Positions 9,655-20,412 of a stretch of 64,000 bases of DNA are shown here, piece by piece. A program made the position numbers and the translations under genes. Below the pieces are notes generated by a model. The model searched no databases. It saw nothing but the letters and a program-made list of their open reading frames with translations, and was not told the DNA's origin. The first letter of the stretch is position 1. Every line of letters starts with the position of its first letter. The DNA comes from Cydia pomonella. Its lineage: Eukaryota > Arthropoda > Insecta > Lepidoptera > Tortricidae. Where the stretch lies: contig NC_084710.1 of assembly GCF_033807575.1 (NCBI RefSeq), positions 23,193,857 through 23,257,856 of the forward strand. Reading direction: 5' to 3'.

Positions 9655-10079
9655 AGTCTTCCAAAATGACCGCTGCGAGAAACATACACATAAAATTGAA
9701 CGGCATAAGGTAAACAAGGAAACTATTTACACAAACGTAATTCCGGAAAAACAACTGACCATCACCATTCTTATCTAGGGTAAGTCAATTTTCTCCACTC
9801 TGCCTTCCCAAAACCACCTTGCCTTATACTTTAATTTAAAGGAATGTAAGTCTAAAGGTGTGGTGATAAGGGTTGTGGATGGTGCACGGGTAATGTGGCA
9901 GCAGTAACATTGTCCAACCGGTGTTACGTTGACAAGGTGGAGGCAGATCGTATAATCCTCATAAAATAAGGTAGCGAAAGAAATGAGGGGTGTACAGGGT
10001 GGAAGATTCTCAGCAGGGAAAAAATATCCTTTTGTAAATAGTTCGTCATACTACAGTTAAATTAATATTGTTCATTCGT
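9655..10079. other. No recognised feature
   Basis: Mixed-composition sequence without a convincing frame. GGTGTTACGTTGACAAGGTG and flanks look unique within the window. Confidence 0.45.
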
Positions 10080-10292
10080 AAAGTAAGCTCAATAAGGCTT
10101 GTGATGGGAGTACTAGACGACGGTAAATATAATAAATAGATGAAGATAAATACTTAAATACATAGAAAACATCCATAACTCAAGAACAAATATTTGTAAT
10201 GAACACACAAATAAACGCCCTTACCAGGATTTGAACCTGGGACCTCTTGCTTCGTAGGCGAGTCACATCCGATTGGACTAAAAGGCCCTCCG
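10080..10292 (-). mobile_element. tRNA-derived SINE, diverged copy
   Basis: Minus-strand copy of the ACCGGTTTGGCC SINE family: GCCCTTACCAGGATTTGAAC is the B-box end, and AAGTAAGCTCAATAAGGCTT its 3' portion. The tRNA head differs from other copies (CAAGAGGTCCCAGGTTCAAA), so it is a separate, older or different subfamily. Confidence 0.75.
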
Positions 10293-10601
10293 AATAACGT
10301 ATTTTTATCCTACGTTTAATCAATTATTACGACAGTGAAGGAGCAAATATGTGTACGATTTTATAAACCGCTCATAACACGGCAACTTTTTTTTGGTGGA
10401 AAATTATTAAATCTTAGCGAAAGTTTAAATATTTGATTGGTCAGTGAACCATCAGATACCTATATGTATAACTTTAAAAAGCGGAACGAATTTTCATAAG
10501 ACGCTTGTTTGACTTTATCGATTTTGATATTCTATGCCGATGCTCAAAATGGAATTCATTTGTAAAGTTCAAATGAGTTTCTAGAACACCGGTGCGTCCT
10601 T

Positions 10602-10721
10602 GGCATCCCATAATCCGGGCGCTATCGTTCCGGACGGACGGTCACGGTCCGGTCTCATCGCTTTCCTATGCCGGGCTGAGGTGTTCCGATACCTACCATA
10701 CTTAACGGGGGATGCATTTAT
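10602..10721 (+). repeat. GC-rich direct repeat, copy 1
   Basis: GGCATCCCATAATCCGGGCG begins a 120-bp block ending GGGGGATGCATTTATAG. It is repeated about 450 bp downstream at 11,049-11,164 with few differences; weak similarity extends upstream to AAAGTTCAAAT in both. Function unknown. Confidence 0.85.
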
Positions 10722-11048
10722 AGCTTGCAGATATCATTAGCCATCAAAACGTCCGAAAAATTAAACCAACATTGACTTCGTATTGAACCTTTTTCTTTTT
10801 TTAAGTCACCTGCACTGTTGTTACAAATAGTAATAATTTTTAAGCTATGATATTCATGACACAAACATACCCAGTAGTCAGGTAAAAAGGAGATTTACTA
10901 AAAACTGGTATTTAAATAGAGCTAATTTTCTTAGATTTATTTTGGTACCTAACCACTGGGAATTGAGAATTGAGATGTCCGTACATCAAAAAGAAATTAA
11001 TGTAAAGTTCAAATCCGGCTATAACTCCACCACTCCCTGTGTGTCGCC

Positions 11049-11164
11049 GGCATCCCATAATCCGGGTGCTATCGTTCCGGACGGACGGTCACGGTCCGGA
11101 CTCATCGCTTTCCTATACCGGGCTGAGGTGTTCCGATACCATACTTAACGGGGGATGCATTTAT
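11049..11164 (+). repeat. GC-rich direct repeat, copy 2
   Basis: Second copy of the block at 10,602. It lacks four bases (CTAC) present near the end of copy 1 and has GGTCCGGACTC where copy 1 has GGTCCGGTCTC. The core GTTCCGGACGGACGGTCACG is unchanged. Confidence 0.85.
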
Positions 11165-11331
11165 GGTGTGCTGTTTTCACCGACTTACAAAAAATCTTGC
11201 AAAATTAGGTAAGTGGGAATAAATCTTAAAATAAAAAGAAGTTTTATAAAGTGCAGTGAAAAAGAAATATAGGCATTTGTTCTTTCTATTTCATTATTAC
11301 ATTCAAATTGGTTTAGTACTAGATATTTTCT

Positions 11332-11437
11332 TATAGTTCGTGTCATCCACGATGACGCGCAGATTTGTCGAATCTAACCTTTAATGAGATAACAGTACGA
11401 GTCAAGGCACGTGTCTTCGTGAATGGCACGATCTATA
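11332..11437. mobile_element. 106-bp MITE, copy 1
   Basis: Ends TATAGTTCGTGTCATCCACG and CGTGAATGGCACGATCTATA are inverted copies. The same element is at 14,485-14,590 and 26,586-26,691. TA at each end suggests a Tc1/mariner-type target. Confidence 0.85.
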
Positions 11438-11749
11438 AGCGAGTAACAAACAACCAAACATATTTTAGCAACTAAGTAAAGTAAGTAAAGTGTAATAATT
11501 TCAAATATAAATATAACAAGTACTAAAACAAAACATATAATAAACTAATACTAAAATTAACTATGAACTAAAAAATATGTATATATATAAATACACCTAT
11601 CTTAGGTCCCCTAGATCTGACCCCTGCGGAAGGGTGCCCATAAAGTAAAGTTGAAGTTTTTATTTTGAATTTGTACACAATCTAAGCACGGGAAAATGCC
11701 ATTAAAATTTACAAGGGGAAATTTCAACCAAAAGCTTGAAATCATTTTC

Positions 11750-12043
11750 AGTTTTTCTTTTTCCCTGTATTTTCATTAGTTCTAGATCAACGGAAATACC
11801 CTATACATTTTGATTCCCTTGAGAATGTCGAAATATACGTTTATCGCGGCATAAACGGCCGTATGTTTATTTTACGTTAAGTTTAATTTTTTCACAGCTT
11901 CAAGAGACTGTAGTATATGGTTTTAATTATTCGATACCTCCACGCGTTCCAGAGATAAAGGGTCTTGACAGACAGACGGACGGACAACAAAGTGATCCTA
12001 TCAGGGTTCCTTTTCTTCCTTTTGAAGTACGGAACCCTAAAAA
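11750..12043 (+). mobile_element. AGGGTTCC/GGAACCCTAAAAA element, 3' part
   Basis: Contains CGGCATAAACGGC, GGGTCTTGACAGACAGACGG and ends AGTACGGAACCCTAAAAACC. It is the same subfamily as the minus-strand copy at 24,504-24,904. The left boundary is unclear and may extend toward 11,640. Confidence 0.65.
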
Positions 12044-12067
12044 CCACAGAACATTTCTAATAATTTT

Positions 12068-12295
12068 TACAGTACATATGGGGCTACTTTATAGCACTAG
12101 TGCGAGAAGAAGCATATTACGTTACTGTGTCGAACATTTAAAGGGCCATATGTACTGTAAAACGTTGTACGATACATGTGCGAATAGGTAATTCGCAACT
12201 CGTGTCGATTTAAAACACTCCCTTCGGTCGTGTTTTAATTTATCGCCACTCGTTTCGAATTTCCTATTTTTCGCACTTGTATCGTAATGTACTAT
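12068..12295. mobile_element. CACTCCCTTCGGTCGTG repeat, full copy
   Basis: Runs from TACAGTACATATGGGGC through GTACGATACATGTGCG, CACTCCCTTCGGTCGTGTTT and ends ATCGTAATGTACTATT. It has internal inverted segments (CATATGTACTGTAAAACGTT against TACAGTACATATG). Other copies: 34,336, 34,600, 52,857. Confidence 0.8.
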
Positions 12296-12344
12296 TATTT
12301 ATTTTCAGAACATTCACTTAATCATTATCTTAATATACGTAACG

Positions 12345-12440
12345 GTAATGTCTCTCAATCCCTCTTCCATAAAAGTGCGATAGAGACACATTATCGTTTC
12401 ACTCGCTACGGAGCAAGCGATTGGCATCTTGGCTAGGCCC
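12345..12440. mobile_element. Single arm of the MITE family at 2877
   Basis: CTCTTCCATAAAAGTGCGAT followed by CGCTACGGAGCAAGCGATTG and GCATCTTGGCTA resembles the right arm at 4731-4803. Only one arm is evident. Confidence 0.5.
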
Positions 12441-13643
12441 CCAGTTCTCAGACTTCTCACTCCTAAAGGGATTTCTACATTAAACAGACATGATCGCAGT
12501 TAAGTGAGAGTTGAATCCAACTGAATCCGATATTAACCTGAAGTAAGATAGTTGGAGCTGAAGTCAATCGTAATGGCCCTGTCCGAAGATTGCCCGCGGG
12601 ATTCATTGGGGAACCTCTCCATTGCTGCCGACACAAAATTATATTCAATCTATATAAATCCGATATTAATCTAAATTAAGTTTACGAGAGCATGTGGAAA
12701 AAGAGAGAGAGTGGGGGTCACTACGAAAATAGTTTACTTTCATGCAGATTTGTCATAATCTGTGAGATACAATATAATATAGATCTATAGTCGACACGCG
12801 CCAAAGCACATACCTCCGAATTTATTCCGTATACACGTTACGTCGTGATGTTTTTTTTCATGCTCGAGCCAATTGAATACTTATCAATTGATTATTATAT
12901 TATTACTTTTCATAAGTAGGAGATAAGGAAAACTTAACACTGATTTAAACTTTTACAAGTTGCACACATTTTTATTACTGGACTCAATCGCGTATAATAA
13001 TAAGCTTTAAAATAAACTTCGACGTTTTGAGGACAACATTGCCCCGTGGACGAGGACGATTTAGTCCCGCTAAAGTAAATAAGAATATAAGAGAAACTTA
13101 TTCCTACGTGCTATTATCTCATTCTACCTTTTGGAGGTTTTCCCCTGTTCGATAATCCAATAATCAATTTTGATATTGTGTGTCGGAGACAATGGAAAAC
13201 GCTCAGTAGCTATGGCGTTGTGAATGCCGCTTCAAACTAATCTCGGTTGTTACACCTCTTTGTGGAGCCATGAGAACGGCGTGTAACAATAGAATTATTA
13301 AAATTTTATCTTTCATGCAAGCTTTAATTGCCGATTTGACTTCTCTTTCAACATGCAACTAATACTCATCGAGACAATTATAGCAAACCCAATTAGGTTA
13401 CGTTGTTTATCACAGAGTTCCTATGGCCACCTTCTGTGTACATCATCAGATCAGTTTGATGGTACCTTAATATTGCATTGTCAACCAAATTTGATATTTA
13501 TGTAAGTATGTAAAGTTCCAGCTCAACCAAATAACAGCATGTGAGTATAATTTAGCTCAAAAGATTTGTCCTGAACATAACATCTATACATACAAACATT
13601 GCAAGTTAAATAAAAGCTTGTTAAATTGCATGTTAGGAAACTA
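12441..13643. other. No recognised genes
   Basis: No frame or repeat convinces me. ACGTTTTGAGGACAACATTG with GTGGACGAGGACG near 13,020-13,060 resembles the core of the MITE at 50,924, so part of this is probably an old copy of it. Confidence 0.4.
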
Positions 13644-14038
13644 GCTGGTTTACTGGCCCTAATCGAACCATTTGGGCTACATCTTAAATCCGAGCCGATT
13701 GATTCAACTGGCCATTGACTGGACAGAGATACAGCAGGTAAATTAGATCCTAATGGTATATTTTAACAACTTCATATCCCGCTGGTTTACTGGCCCCAAT
13801 GCAACCATTTGCGCCACATCTTAAGTCCGAGCCGATTGATTCAACTGGCCATTGACTGTGCCGACATACGGCCGGTGCATTAGATCCTAATGGTATGTCT
13901 TAAAAACTTCATATCCCGCTGGTTTACTGACCCCAATGCAACCATTTGCGCCACATCTTAAGTGCGAGCCGATTGATTCAACTGGCCATTGACTGTGCTG
14001 AGATACGGCAGGTGCATTCGATCCTAATGGTATGTTTT
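13644..14038 (+). repeat. Three-copy 137-bp tandem repeat
   Basis: Units start with CTGGTTTACTGGCCC or a close variant at 13,645, 13,782 and 13,919, so the period is exactly 137 bp; the third is cut near GGTATGTTTT. Each contains CGAGCCGATTGATTCAACTG and GCCATTGACTG. Units 2 and 3 are more alike than either is to unit 1. Confidence 0.95.
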
Positions 14039-14288
14039 CCGGTACTTAGCTAAGAGATATATCACTGGAGGGCTAATGTAGGTAGTGAACGGGCGCCCAT
14101 GTCTTTCTAATAGATCGTTGGTACGAATTTTAGGCCGTCTATCCCAAAAATTAAGTTTTTCATTATTTAAACGTCATATATTAAAAATATTTTTTTTTAA
14201 AATTTTTTTTAAATTATATTTTAAGTATTTTTTTTTAATAATATTCAACTATTTTCATTATATTGCAACGTAATATAACATAACAAAA

Positions 14289-14385
14289 ACTAGCGCCTAC
14301 GCCAAATATTGGGATTAGTTGTTAAGCGGACCCCAGGCTCCCATTAGCCGTGGCAAAATGCCGGGACAACGCGAGGAAGAAGAAG
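14289..14385 (+). mobile_element. 5'-truncated SINE with 18-bp TSD
   Basis: The last 97 bp of the SINE family at 8701: GCCTACGCCAAATATTGGGA ... GACAACGCGAGGAAGAAGAA. Perfect direct repeats TAATATAACATAACAAAA flank it (14,271-14,288 and 14,386-14,403). Confidence 0.9.
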
Positions 14386-14484
14386 TAATATAACATAACA
14401 AAACAATACCTACTTAATTTATTTAACCAAAAAAAAAAAACTTCCTAATTATTATATTATGTTGTAATGATAATTTGACAAAAG

Positions 14485-14590
14485 TATAGATCGTGTCATT
14501 CACGAAGACGCGTGCCTTGACTCGTATTGCCATATTATTAAAGGTTAGATTTGATAAATCTGCGCGTCATCGTGGATGACACGAACTATA
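14485..14590. mobile_element. 106-bp MITE, copy 2
   Basis: TATAGATCGTGTCATTCACG at the left and CGTGGATGACACGAACTATA at the right. It is the reverse orientation of copy 1 at 11,332. Confidence 0.85.
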
Positions 14591-14609
14591 TCTGGCGGAA
14601 AATGCACTA

Positions 14610-14679
14610 ATAACCACTATGGTGTTGGTCTGGAGGTATCCATGGGTGACAATAATTGCTTACCATCAGGCGATTCGTC
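14610..14679 (+). mobile_element. LINE 3' end fragment, second family
   Basis: TGGTGTTGGTCTGGAGGTAT, CCATGGGTGACAATAATTGC and TTACCATCAGGCGATTCGTC resemble the plus-strand reading of the family at 16,395 and 33,830. It abuts a minus-strand LINE end. Confidence 0.55.
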
Positions 14680-14808
14680 TTTTTTTAACACTACGTCGGT
14701 GGCAAACAAGCATACGGCCCGCCTGATGGTAAGCAGTCTCCGTAGCCTCCACAGTAGTTACATGCGCGTTGTCGAACCTAACACCCCGCACCCTCGTTGA
14801 GCTCGCTA
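14680..14808 (-). mobile_element. LINE 3' end, short copy
   Basis: T-run at 14,680-14,686, then ACTACGTCGGTGGCAAACAA and GTTACATGCGCGTTGTCGAA; ends at GTTGAGCTCGC. Same family as 7944. Confidence 0.8.
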
Positions 14809-15364
14809 CTTGTTTTTTTTTCTATATCATAAAAATAATGCGTTTTTAAACATAATAGCTTAGTGACAGAATCGCCAGTATTCGCAATCTCCCCTCATGT
14901 TCGTGCAGGTGGACGTAAATCTTCCGTCTAGACAACTTTACGGCCTCTACGCACCGCACAGGCCAGGAATGTAAACGACTTATGTCTATATGAGAGTAAA
15001 TAAGCTTAAGTCATTTTTGATGTGTGGGAGAGGTTGATTCGACATTAAAAGTTGCGTTACATGACATTTGTAGTAGTAGTAGTAAATTTTTGTTTACTTT
15101 ATTGTCCAAAAAAAAAAAACAGGAAAAAACACAAATAATTAGTACAGTAGTAGTAAATTTATCCCTTTCAGGAATATTTTCTTTTTGTAATTTAGCGATG
15201 TTGGTACCACGATTCTGACGAATTCAATAACAACTCATGTGTCTAAAACCGTCCAGCCGTTTGGGCTGTAAGGCGTGCTAAATAAATAGACATACATAAA
15301 TATATACGCTCGAAAAACATTACCCTTCCTTTGATGAAGTCGGGTAAAAGTTCGTGTTAACGAG
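14809..15364. other. No recognised feature
   Basis: Holds short repeats of AGTAGTAGTAGTAAATTT near 15,068-15,086 and again near 15,144-15,160, and a T-rich tract. No gene-like frame. Confidence 0.45.
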
Positions 15365-15745
15365 CTTTCGTCTTATAGAGGGTATCGACTTAAAAAGGTT
15401 TCTTCTTACAGTTTTTTTATATTGAAGAGGTAAAATTAATGAAAAATTCGTAATAGAGAGGTGAACTTGTAAAGCATGAGCTTATTTTCTTCGAGTTACA
15501 GAGGTTTCTTAATAATAATTTCGAGATATAGAGGTTATAGAAAATGTCTATGTTTTCGAGTTATAGATGTCAAATTTCAGTTTTCGAGTCCTGGAGGTAA
15601 AATTTGTACTGGATAGTCGTAAAGAGAATCTTTGTTTATTTCGTCTTAATGAGGTAAAATATTTCGAGTTGTAGCGGTTTTTGGGTTTGAAGGGAAGGGA
15701 ATAGCATTTTTTTCGTGTTAAGAAGGATTTCGTCTTATCGTGGTT
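15365..15745 (+). repeat. Degenerate TTCGAGTTATAGAGGT motif array
   Basis: A loose motif TTCG-A/T-G/C-TTA-T/A-AGAGGT recurs about every 30-50 bp, for example TTCGTCTTATAGAGGG, TTCGAGTTACAGAGGT, TTCGAGATATAGAGGT, TTCGAGTTATAGATGT and TTCGTCTTAATGAGGT. The open frames here are a by-product of the repeat. It is unlike any other part of the window. Confidence 0.7.
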
Positions 15746-15789
15746 CAAGTGAGGTAGGTTCAACTGTAATTATAATCAAATGATTAAGG

Positions 15790-15964
15790 TAGAAGTACTA
15801 GTGCTCGACGCTGCACAAGTCACCGACATGGGCACTTTATTTCATGGAAATATAGGTTAAATTTGAACAACGAAGATTTATCTGTATTCGAACTTAATCC
15901 TTGTCACTTCGACATAATGTGCCCATGTCGAGTACTAGTGCAGCGTCGAGCACTAGTACTTCTA
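15790..15964. mobile_element. MITE with 27-bp perfect TIR
   Basis: TAGAAGTACTAGTGCTCGAC plus GCTGCAC at the left is exactly complementary to the right end, GTGCAGCGTCGAGCACTAGT plus ACTTCTA. Internal ACATGGGCAC and GTGCCCATGT also pair. No transposase. No clear target duplication. Confidence 0.88.
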
Positions 15965-16032
15965 CGCATTAAATAAGTGTTTGGATATAAATTTTCACTT
16001 TTGACATAGTAATAGATAAGTAAAGTCGCTAC

Positions 16033-16167
16033 CAGTGGCGGCGCGTCCATAAAAGTCGACTCCCATCGGCTTGCCTGTTTTTGGATGTTTGAGCAGAGTT
16101 GTAAAGGCAATATGTAGGCCAAATTAGCCCTGGGTTGCCTATTCATATGTTTGAAGCGCCGCCACTG
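16033..16167. mobile_element. hAT-type MITE, 135 bp
   Basis: Inverted ends CAGTGGCGGCGC and GCGCCGCCACTG. Flanking 8-mers GTCGCTAC (16,025-16,032) and GTAGCTAC (16,168-16,175) differ at one base, fitting an 8-bp hAT target duplication that has since mutated. Confidence 0.82.
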
Positions 16168-16394
16168 GTAGCTACGCCATTTTATAACCTTTTGAGATTG
16201 CGTAGACGCCACAAAATTAGTCATATGCCAAAGTTAAAATATAATCACATGAATACCACTTTATATAGTATTGTGGATTCAAGAAAGCGAAGATTTTTGA
16301 TCTTGCTTGTAGTCTGGTTTCAATTTTATGAAGGAATTTACTGCCAGTTTCAGTTATGAGGTTTTGGTCATATACAGGATGGCATAAACAAAGT

Positions 16395-16690
16395 TTTTTT
16401 ATGACATAGGAGGTAAACGAGCAGACGTATCACTTAATGGTAAGCGATTACCGCCGCCCATGGACAACTGCAACACCAGAGGGGTTGTAAGTGTGTTGCT
16501 GGCCTTTAAGATGGGAGTACGCTCTTTTCTTAATGGTTTGAAGGTCAGTTTAGCTGTGCGAGGCAGAAAGTTCCTGGAGAAACGCACAGTTGAGGACTGC
16601 CAACCATCTAAGTGGTGAGGATGGAAATGTTGTCGCGTAGGGCGATGGCGAAAAAAAGCGGCAGGGATCAATCCGAACCATTCCTTGGAG
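16395..16690 (-). pseudogene. LINE C-terminal relic with internal deletion
   Basis: The minus-strand frame reads AAFFRHRPTRQHFHPHHLDG, WQSSTVRFSRNFLPRTAKL and then jumps to LTFKPLRKERTPILKASN. In relatives recalled from insect LINEs the RTA-L segment continues into WNELP...VFP, so a coding block is missing here. The left side (CGAGCAGACGTATCACTTAA, CGCCGCCCATGG) is the family's 3' trailing sequence, also seen at 26,953 and 33,830. Non-functional. Confidence 0.7.
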
Positions 16691-16952
16691 CACTCCCCAT
16701 TTTACGTACACGAATAGATTTTAAAGTGCATAACCATTGTTGATCATTCTTATCATAGATTAGCGTTGGTGTATAAAGCCAGAGAAGAATATATTTTTAA
16801 AACAATACGTTTTGTTTCAATTCAATGATTGCTGTTGTAATTTTCAATTACATTTAAAATTATTATAAAATTGTAAGGAAGAATATTATTAATAAAAAAA
16901 TTGCCCACGAATTTTTGGGCCAGCCTGTATTAATTGATTGTGGCATATCTAA

Positions 16953-17111
16953 GGTGTCGGCTTATGTGAGCGAATAACTCGAGAACGCGAAGCGGCGCGG
17001 CGCGGGTGAATTCAATTCTTTGATACCTATGGAAATGTCCTACGTGGGCGATCTCGTTGTGAACGCGAATGCCGTTGGGCCGCTGAGTTATTCGCTCACG
17101 TAAGCCACTGC
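16953..17111. mobile_element. MITE with GCGAATAACTC inverted ends
   Basis: GGCTTATGTGAGCGAATAAC at the left faces GTTATTCGCTCACGTAAGCC at the right; the interior has GAACGCGAAGCG and GAACGCGAATGCC blocks. GC-rich. No clear target duplication. Confidence 0.8.
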
Positions 17112-18889
17112 GTAACAAATTTGGTGCAATCCTCCAATATGTATCAGAATAGAACATAATTGCTCTACGTACCTAAATATTTATTAATGACCACTAGCAA
17201 AATAAATAAACAAACCACCTCGCTTTTTAAATGGTGTACCTACATTATTTTGTATTAATAAAAGTAAATATTGCTTTCCATAAACATAAATTTATTAAAT
17301 TATTACATAAAAAGATAAATCAAATCACCTGAAAAATGTTAAAAGCACATCTGCATTGAATCGCACTCCTGACGGCTTATAAATTCCACATCATCAAATT
17401 TCATCAGCAAAATGTTCACGATCCCTGCGCATAAAACTCGCCGCAATTTTTTATTCATAAAACCCCGCGAATAGCCAAAACAAAAGGCAGGCGTCGCGAA
17501 CCTTTTCCTCATTTCCATTCTCAAATTCAGAACACACGGTCGGCATAAACATGGCCGACGTCACAAGGTGTGCTTTATAAAAATAAAGTGCGATTTATTA
17601 AAGGGTGTCCTCATTTGGGCCCCGGTCACGTAGCAATGCCCAGATTTGAGCCCCTGCGAAGGTACGCCGCTAGTTTCTTTGATATAAAGTTTCCGGTCTT
17701 TCTTTCTATATTGAAATCGTAGGGAAACTATTGGGCATGTGATTTTGTCTGATATTCGGTTTTATTGCGTTTGACCGGTGAAATAAGTCCGAGTTTATTT
17801 TGGGGTTGAGGAATTGTGGTTTTAATAAAATGTTACTGTTTGAAATCTGATTCTGATCTGATATAAATATCACTTGCTGGAAGTCCACACCACAATAACT
17901 GATCGCATGTTATAAATAACTCAAATATTTAAGCTTAGATCACTTCCACGCATATCTACTTACCATGTAATATTTATGGTAGACGATATAATACTCACAC
18001 TCGATATATCAATATATACGAGTATAATACTCATAAATAATTACAAATATTTGTCAGACAAGTCAAAAGAAACATGTATATGCATAAAATAGTTATATCA
18101 CCGGCTTAGAGAGTAAAATTACCTAAACGGCGATTTTAAGTGAACCAAATAACGCAGTGTTTTCCAAAAAAAAAATAGTTAAAATGTCACTTACTTCAGT
18201 AGGTATGGTATAGGAGCACCTACTATTTCTGAATAACATAGTTCGTTATTTCGTATAAAGATTATCACTTAACAGCAAAAAATAATCCCTCCCACACTCC
18301 AATATCCCTAACCTTTGCCAAAGCCAAACAAAACGTAATAAATTGATTCCCACAATCGAATCCTATACCATCTGTCAACAGCATTATCTTAACCCTTATA
18401 CTTCCGCTCATCCCCGTACCTGATGCCGTGGCACGTCGCACTTTGAATGGCAAATCACAGAACCTTCGGGGCCTCTGGGGCCCGTATGAAAATAAAATGA
18501 TTGCGAAGGGTTTGTATTAAAATATTCCCGAAGGTTGGGGACGGCTGGCCGCACCTGATGTTGACTGCGTAAAAAGATCGCAAGTGCACATCGTACCTCT
18601 GACATCGGAGGCACAATTGTCAGTTGTTTTCAAGCAATATTCAACCTAAACTTTACTAACGTAAGATTTAAAATGGAATATGAATGCCTTTAGTCATAGA
18701 TCGTTTTAGAATTGAGTGCATAAATATGTTCCATTGACGCATACGTGATTTTTAGTAGGTAAAGTCAGGGGTGTTTATTCGAAGTGAGCGATATTGAGGA
18801 GTGATTTAACGGGGGCATGTGTTATAATGGTTTGTATGATGGACGGTAGTAGACATATTGTTGTGGGCAGTTTAAAGTCCACACAAACC
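17112..18889. other. Apparently unique sequence
   Basis: No gene recognised. Patches at 17,340-17,680 (GGTCGGCATAAACATGGCCG) and 18,390-18,620 (GGTTGGGGACGGCTGGCCGC) are less AT-rich than the rest and unrelated to the window's repeats, so they may be under constraint, but this is unproven. Confidence 0.35.
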
Positions 18890-19522
18890 AAAGGGTGTAG
18901 CAGGATAGCCTAGGAAAAATTGCCCCCAGCGATTTTGGACCGAAACTATAATCAAACGATGCCTTTTGGGGAGGTCATACTCTGCACAAAGTTTCATCCC
19001 TCTGTTAACCCCTGGGGGTGAAAAACACCCGATTAACCCCAAAACTGTTTTAATTATTTTTTCCTAAAGTATGAAAGTGACGAATTTCAAATTTTGTACA
19101 AATATTAATAAGACTAAAAGCTATGTGCTAAAAAAATATTAACCCCCTAACCATTTAAATTCTTGTAAAAAAAACAAAAATAAAAAAAGAATCACCCTGT
19201 ATATCCAGTTTGGCTCATGGTACACACACCATTTTTTTTTATAAAAATGAACCTGTTTATATTCTACATTATACAAAAGTTTTATGGACCTACTCCAGAA
19301 GGAACATTGCGAAATTAATATGTATTGGCTCTTTGGTGCGTACTATTCATTGAACTCCCACTAAGAGCCTTGCATTATTAATAAACAATGGCTTGCGATC
19401 GGACCGCTGCTCGTGCCCGATTTGAAAAAGGTGGGGATAAAGAAGTATGAATCAAACTCATAGTTTGGTATTAGATTATAGAACCCTTATAGTTTGGTAG
19501 TTGGTAGGTAGGTAGGTTAGTA

Positions 19523-19577
19523 GTGTACCATGAGCCAAACTTGATATACAGGATATCAAGTTTGGCTCATGGTACAC
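19523..19577. repeat. Perfect 25-bp-arm palindrome in foldback core
   Basis: GTACCATGAGCCAAACTTGA plus TAT, a 5-base ACAGG spacer, then the exact complement. It is made of two head-to-head copies of a sequence found once in each foldback arm. A second small palindrome, ATACGCAACGTC-CGA-GACGTTGCGTAT, is at 19,722-19,748. Confidence 0.9.
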
Positions 19578-19767
19578 ACACCATTTTTTTTTTCAAAAAT
19601 GAACCAATTTATATTCTACATTATACAAAAGTTTCATGGACCTACTCCAGAAGGAACATTGCGAAATTAAAATAAACGTACTATTTCGTAGTCACTAATC
19701 ATTATACTCGTATCATGCTTAATACGCAACGTCCGAGACGTTGCGTATCCCGAAATCAAAATAATAA

Positions 19768-20412
19768 TAAAAAAACGGCCAAGAGCATATCGGGCCACGC
19801 TCAGTGTAGGGTTCCGTAGTTACTCTTCCGTCACAATAAGCTAAACTGGAGCTTAAAGTATAGTAAATTGTTAACCAAGGGATGAAAACGGTACCTCTCA
19901 CCCGAATTGAACAAATAGTTAACAAATCGGTACCTAATGAAAGTAAGTCTTTTTACTATGAAGGGGAAACTTTTTGCGATAACTCAAAAACAGCTAAACT
20001 GATCATGTCCGCTATAGTTTTCATTTAATGTATTTCTTAAGCTCTACTTCCAAGATTTTTTTCATATTTTTTGGACCTATGCTTCAAAAGTTAGAGGGGG
20101 GGACACATTTTTTTTTTCTTTCGGAGCGATTATCTCCGAATATATTCACTTTATCAAAAAATGTTTGTTGAAGACCCCTATTAGTTTTCAGTAAAAAAAA
20201 ATCACCCCCACTTTACGTGTAGGGGAAGTACCCTCAAAAAAAATTAAATTTTTAGTAATTATTGTACGACTTTGTCGGCTTTATTGATTTATATATCCAT
20301 GCCGAATTTCAGCTTTCTAGCACTAACGACCACGGAGCAAAGCCTCGGACAGACAGACAGACGGACATGGCGAAACTATAAGGGTTCCTAGTTGACTACG
20401 GAACCCTAAAAA
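19768..20412 (+). mobile_element. AGGGTTCC...GGAACCCTAAAAA element inside foldback
   Basis: Near-identical to the copy at 6990-7661 (CGGCCAAGAGCATATCGGGC to TGACTACGGAACCCTAAAAA), with a shorter CAGA microsatellite and poly-G run. It separates the foldback arms and so is younger than the foldback. Confidence 0.85.

Noticed and set aside
13644..14038. CRISPR-like spaced repeats
   Set aside because: The whole 137-bp unit is repeated, without unique spacers, and the genome is that of an insect.
15548..15763. 71-codon minus-strand frame
   Set aside because: It arises from the degenerate TTCGAGTTATAGAGGT array; composition is explained by the repeat.
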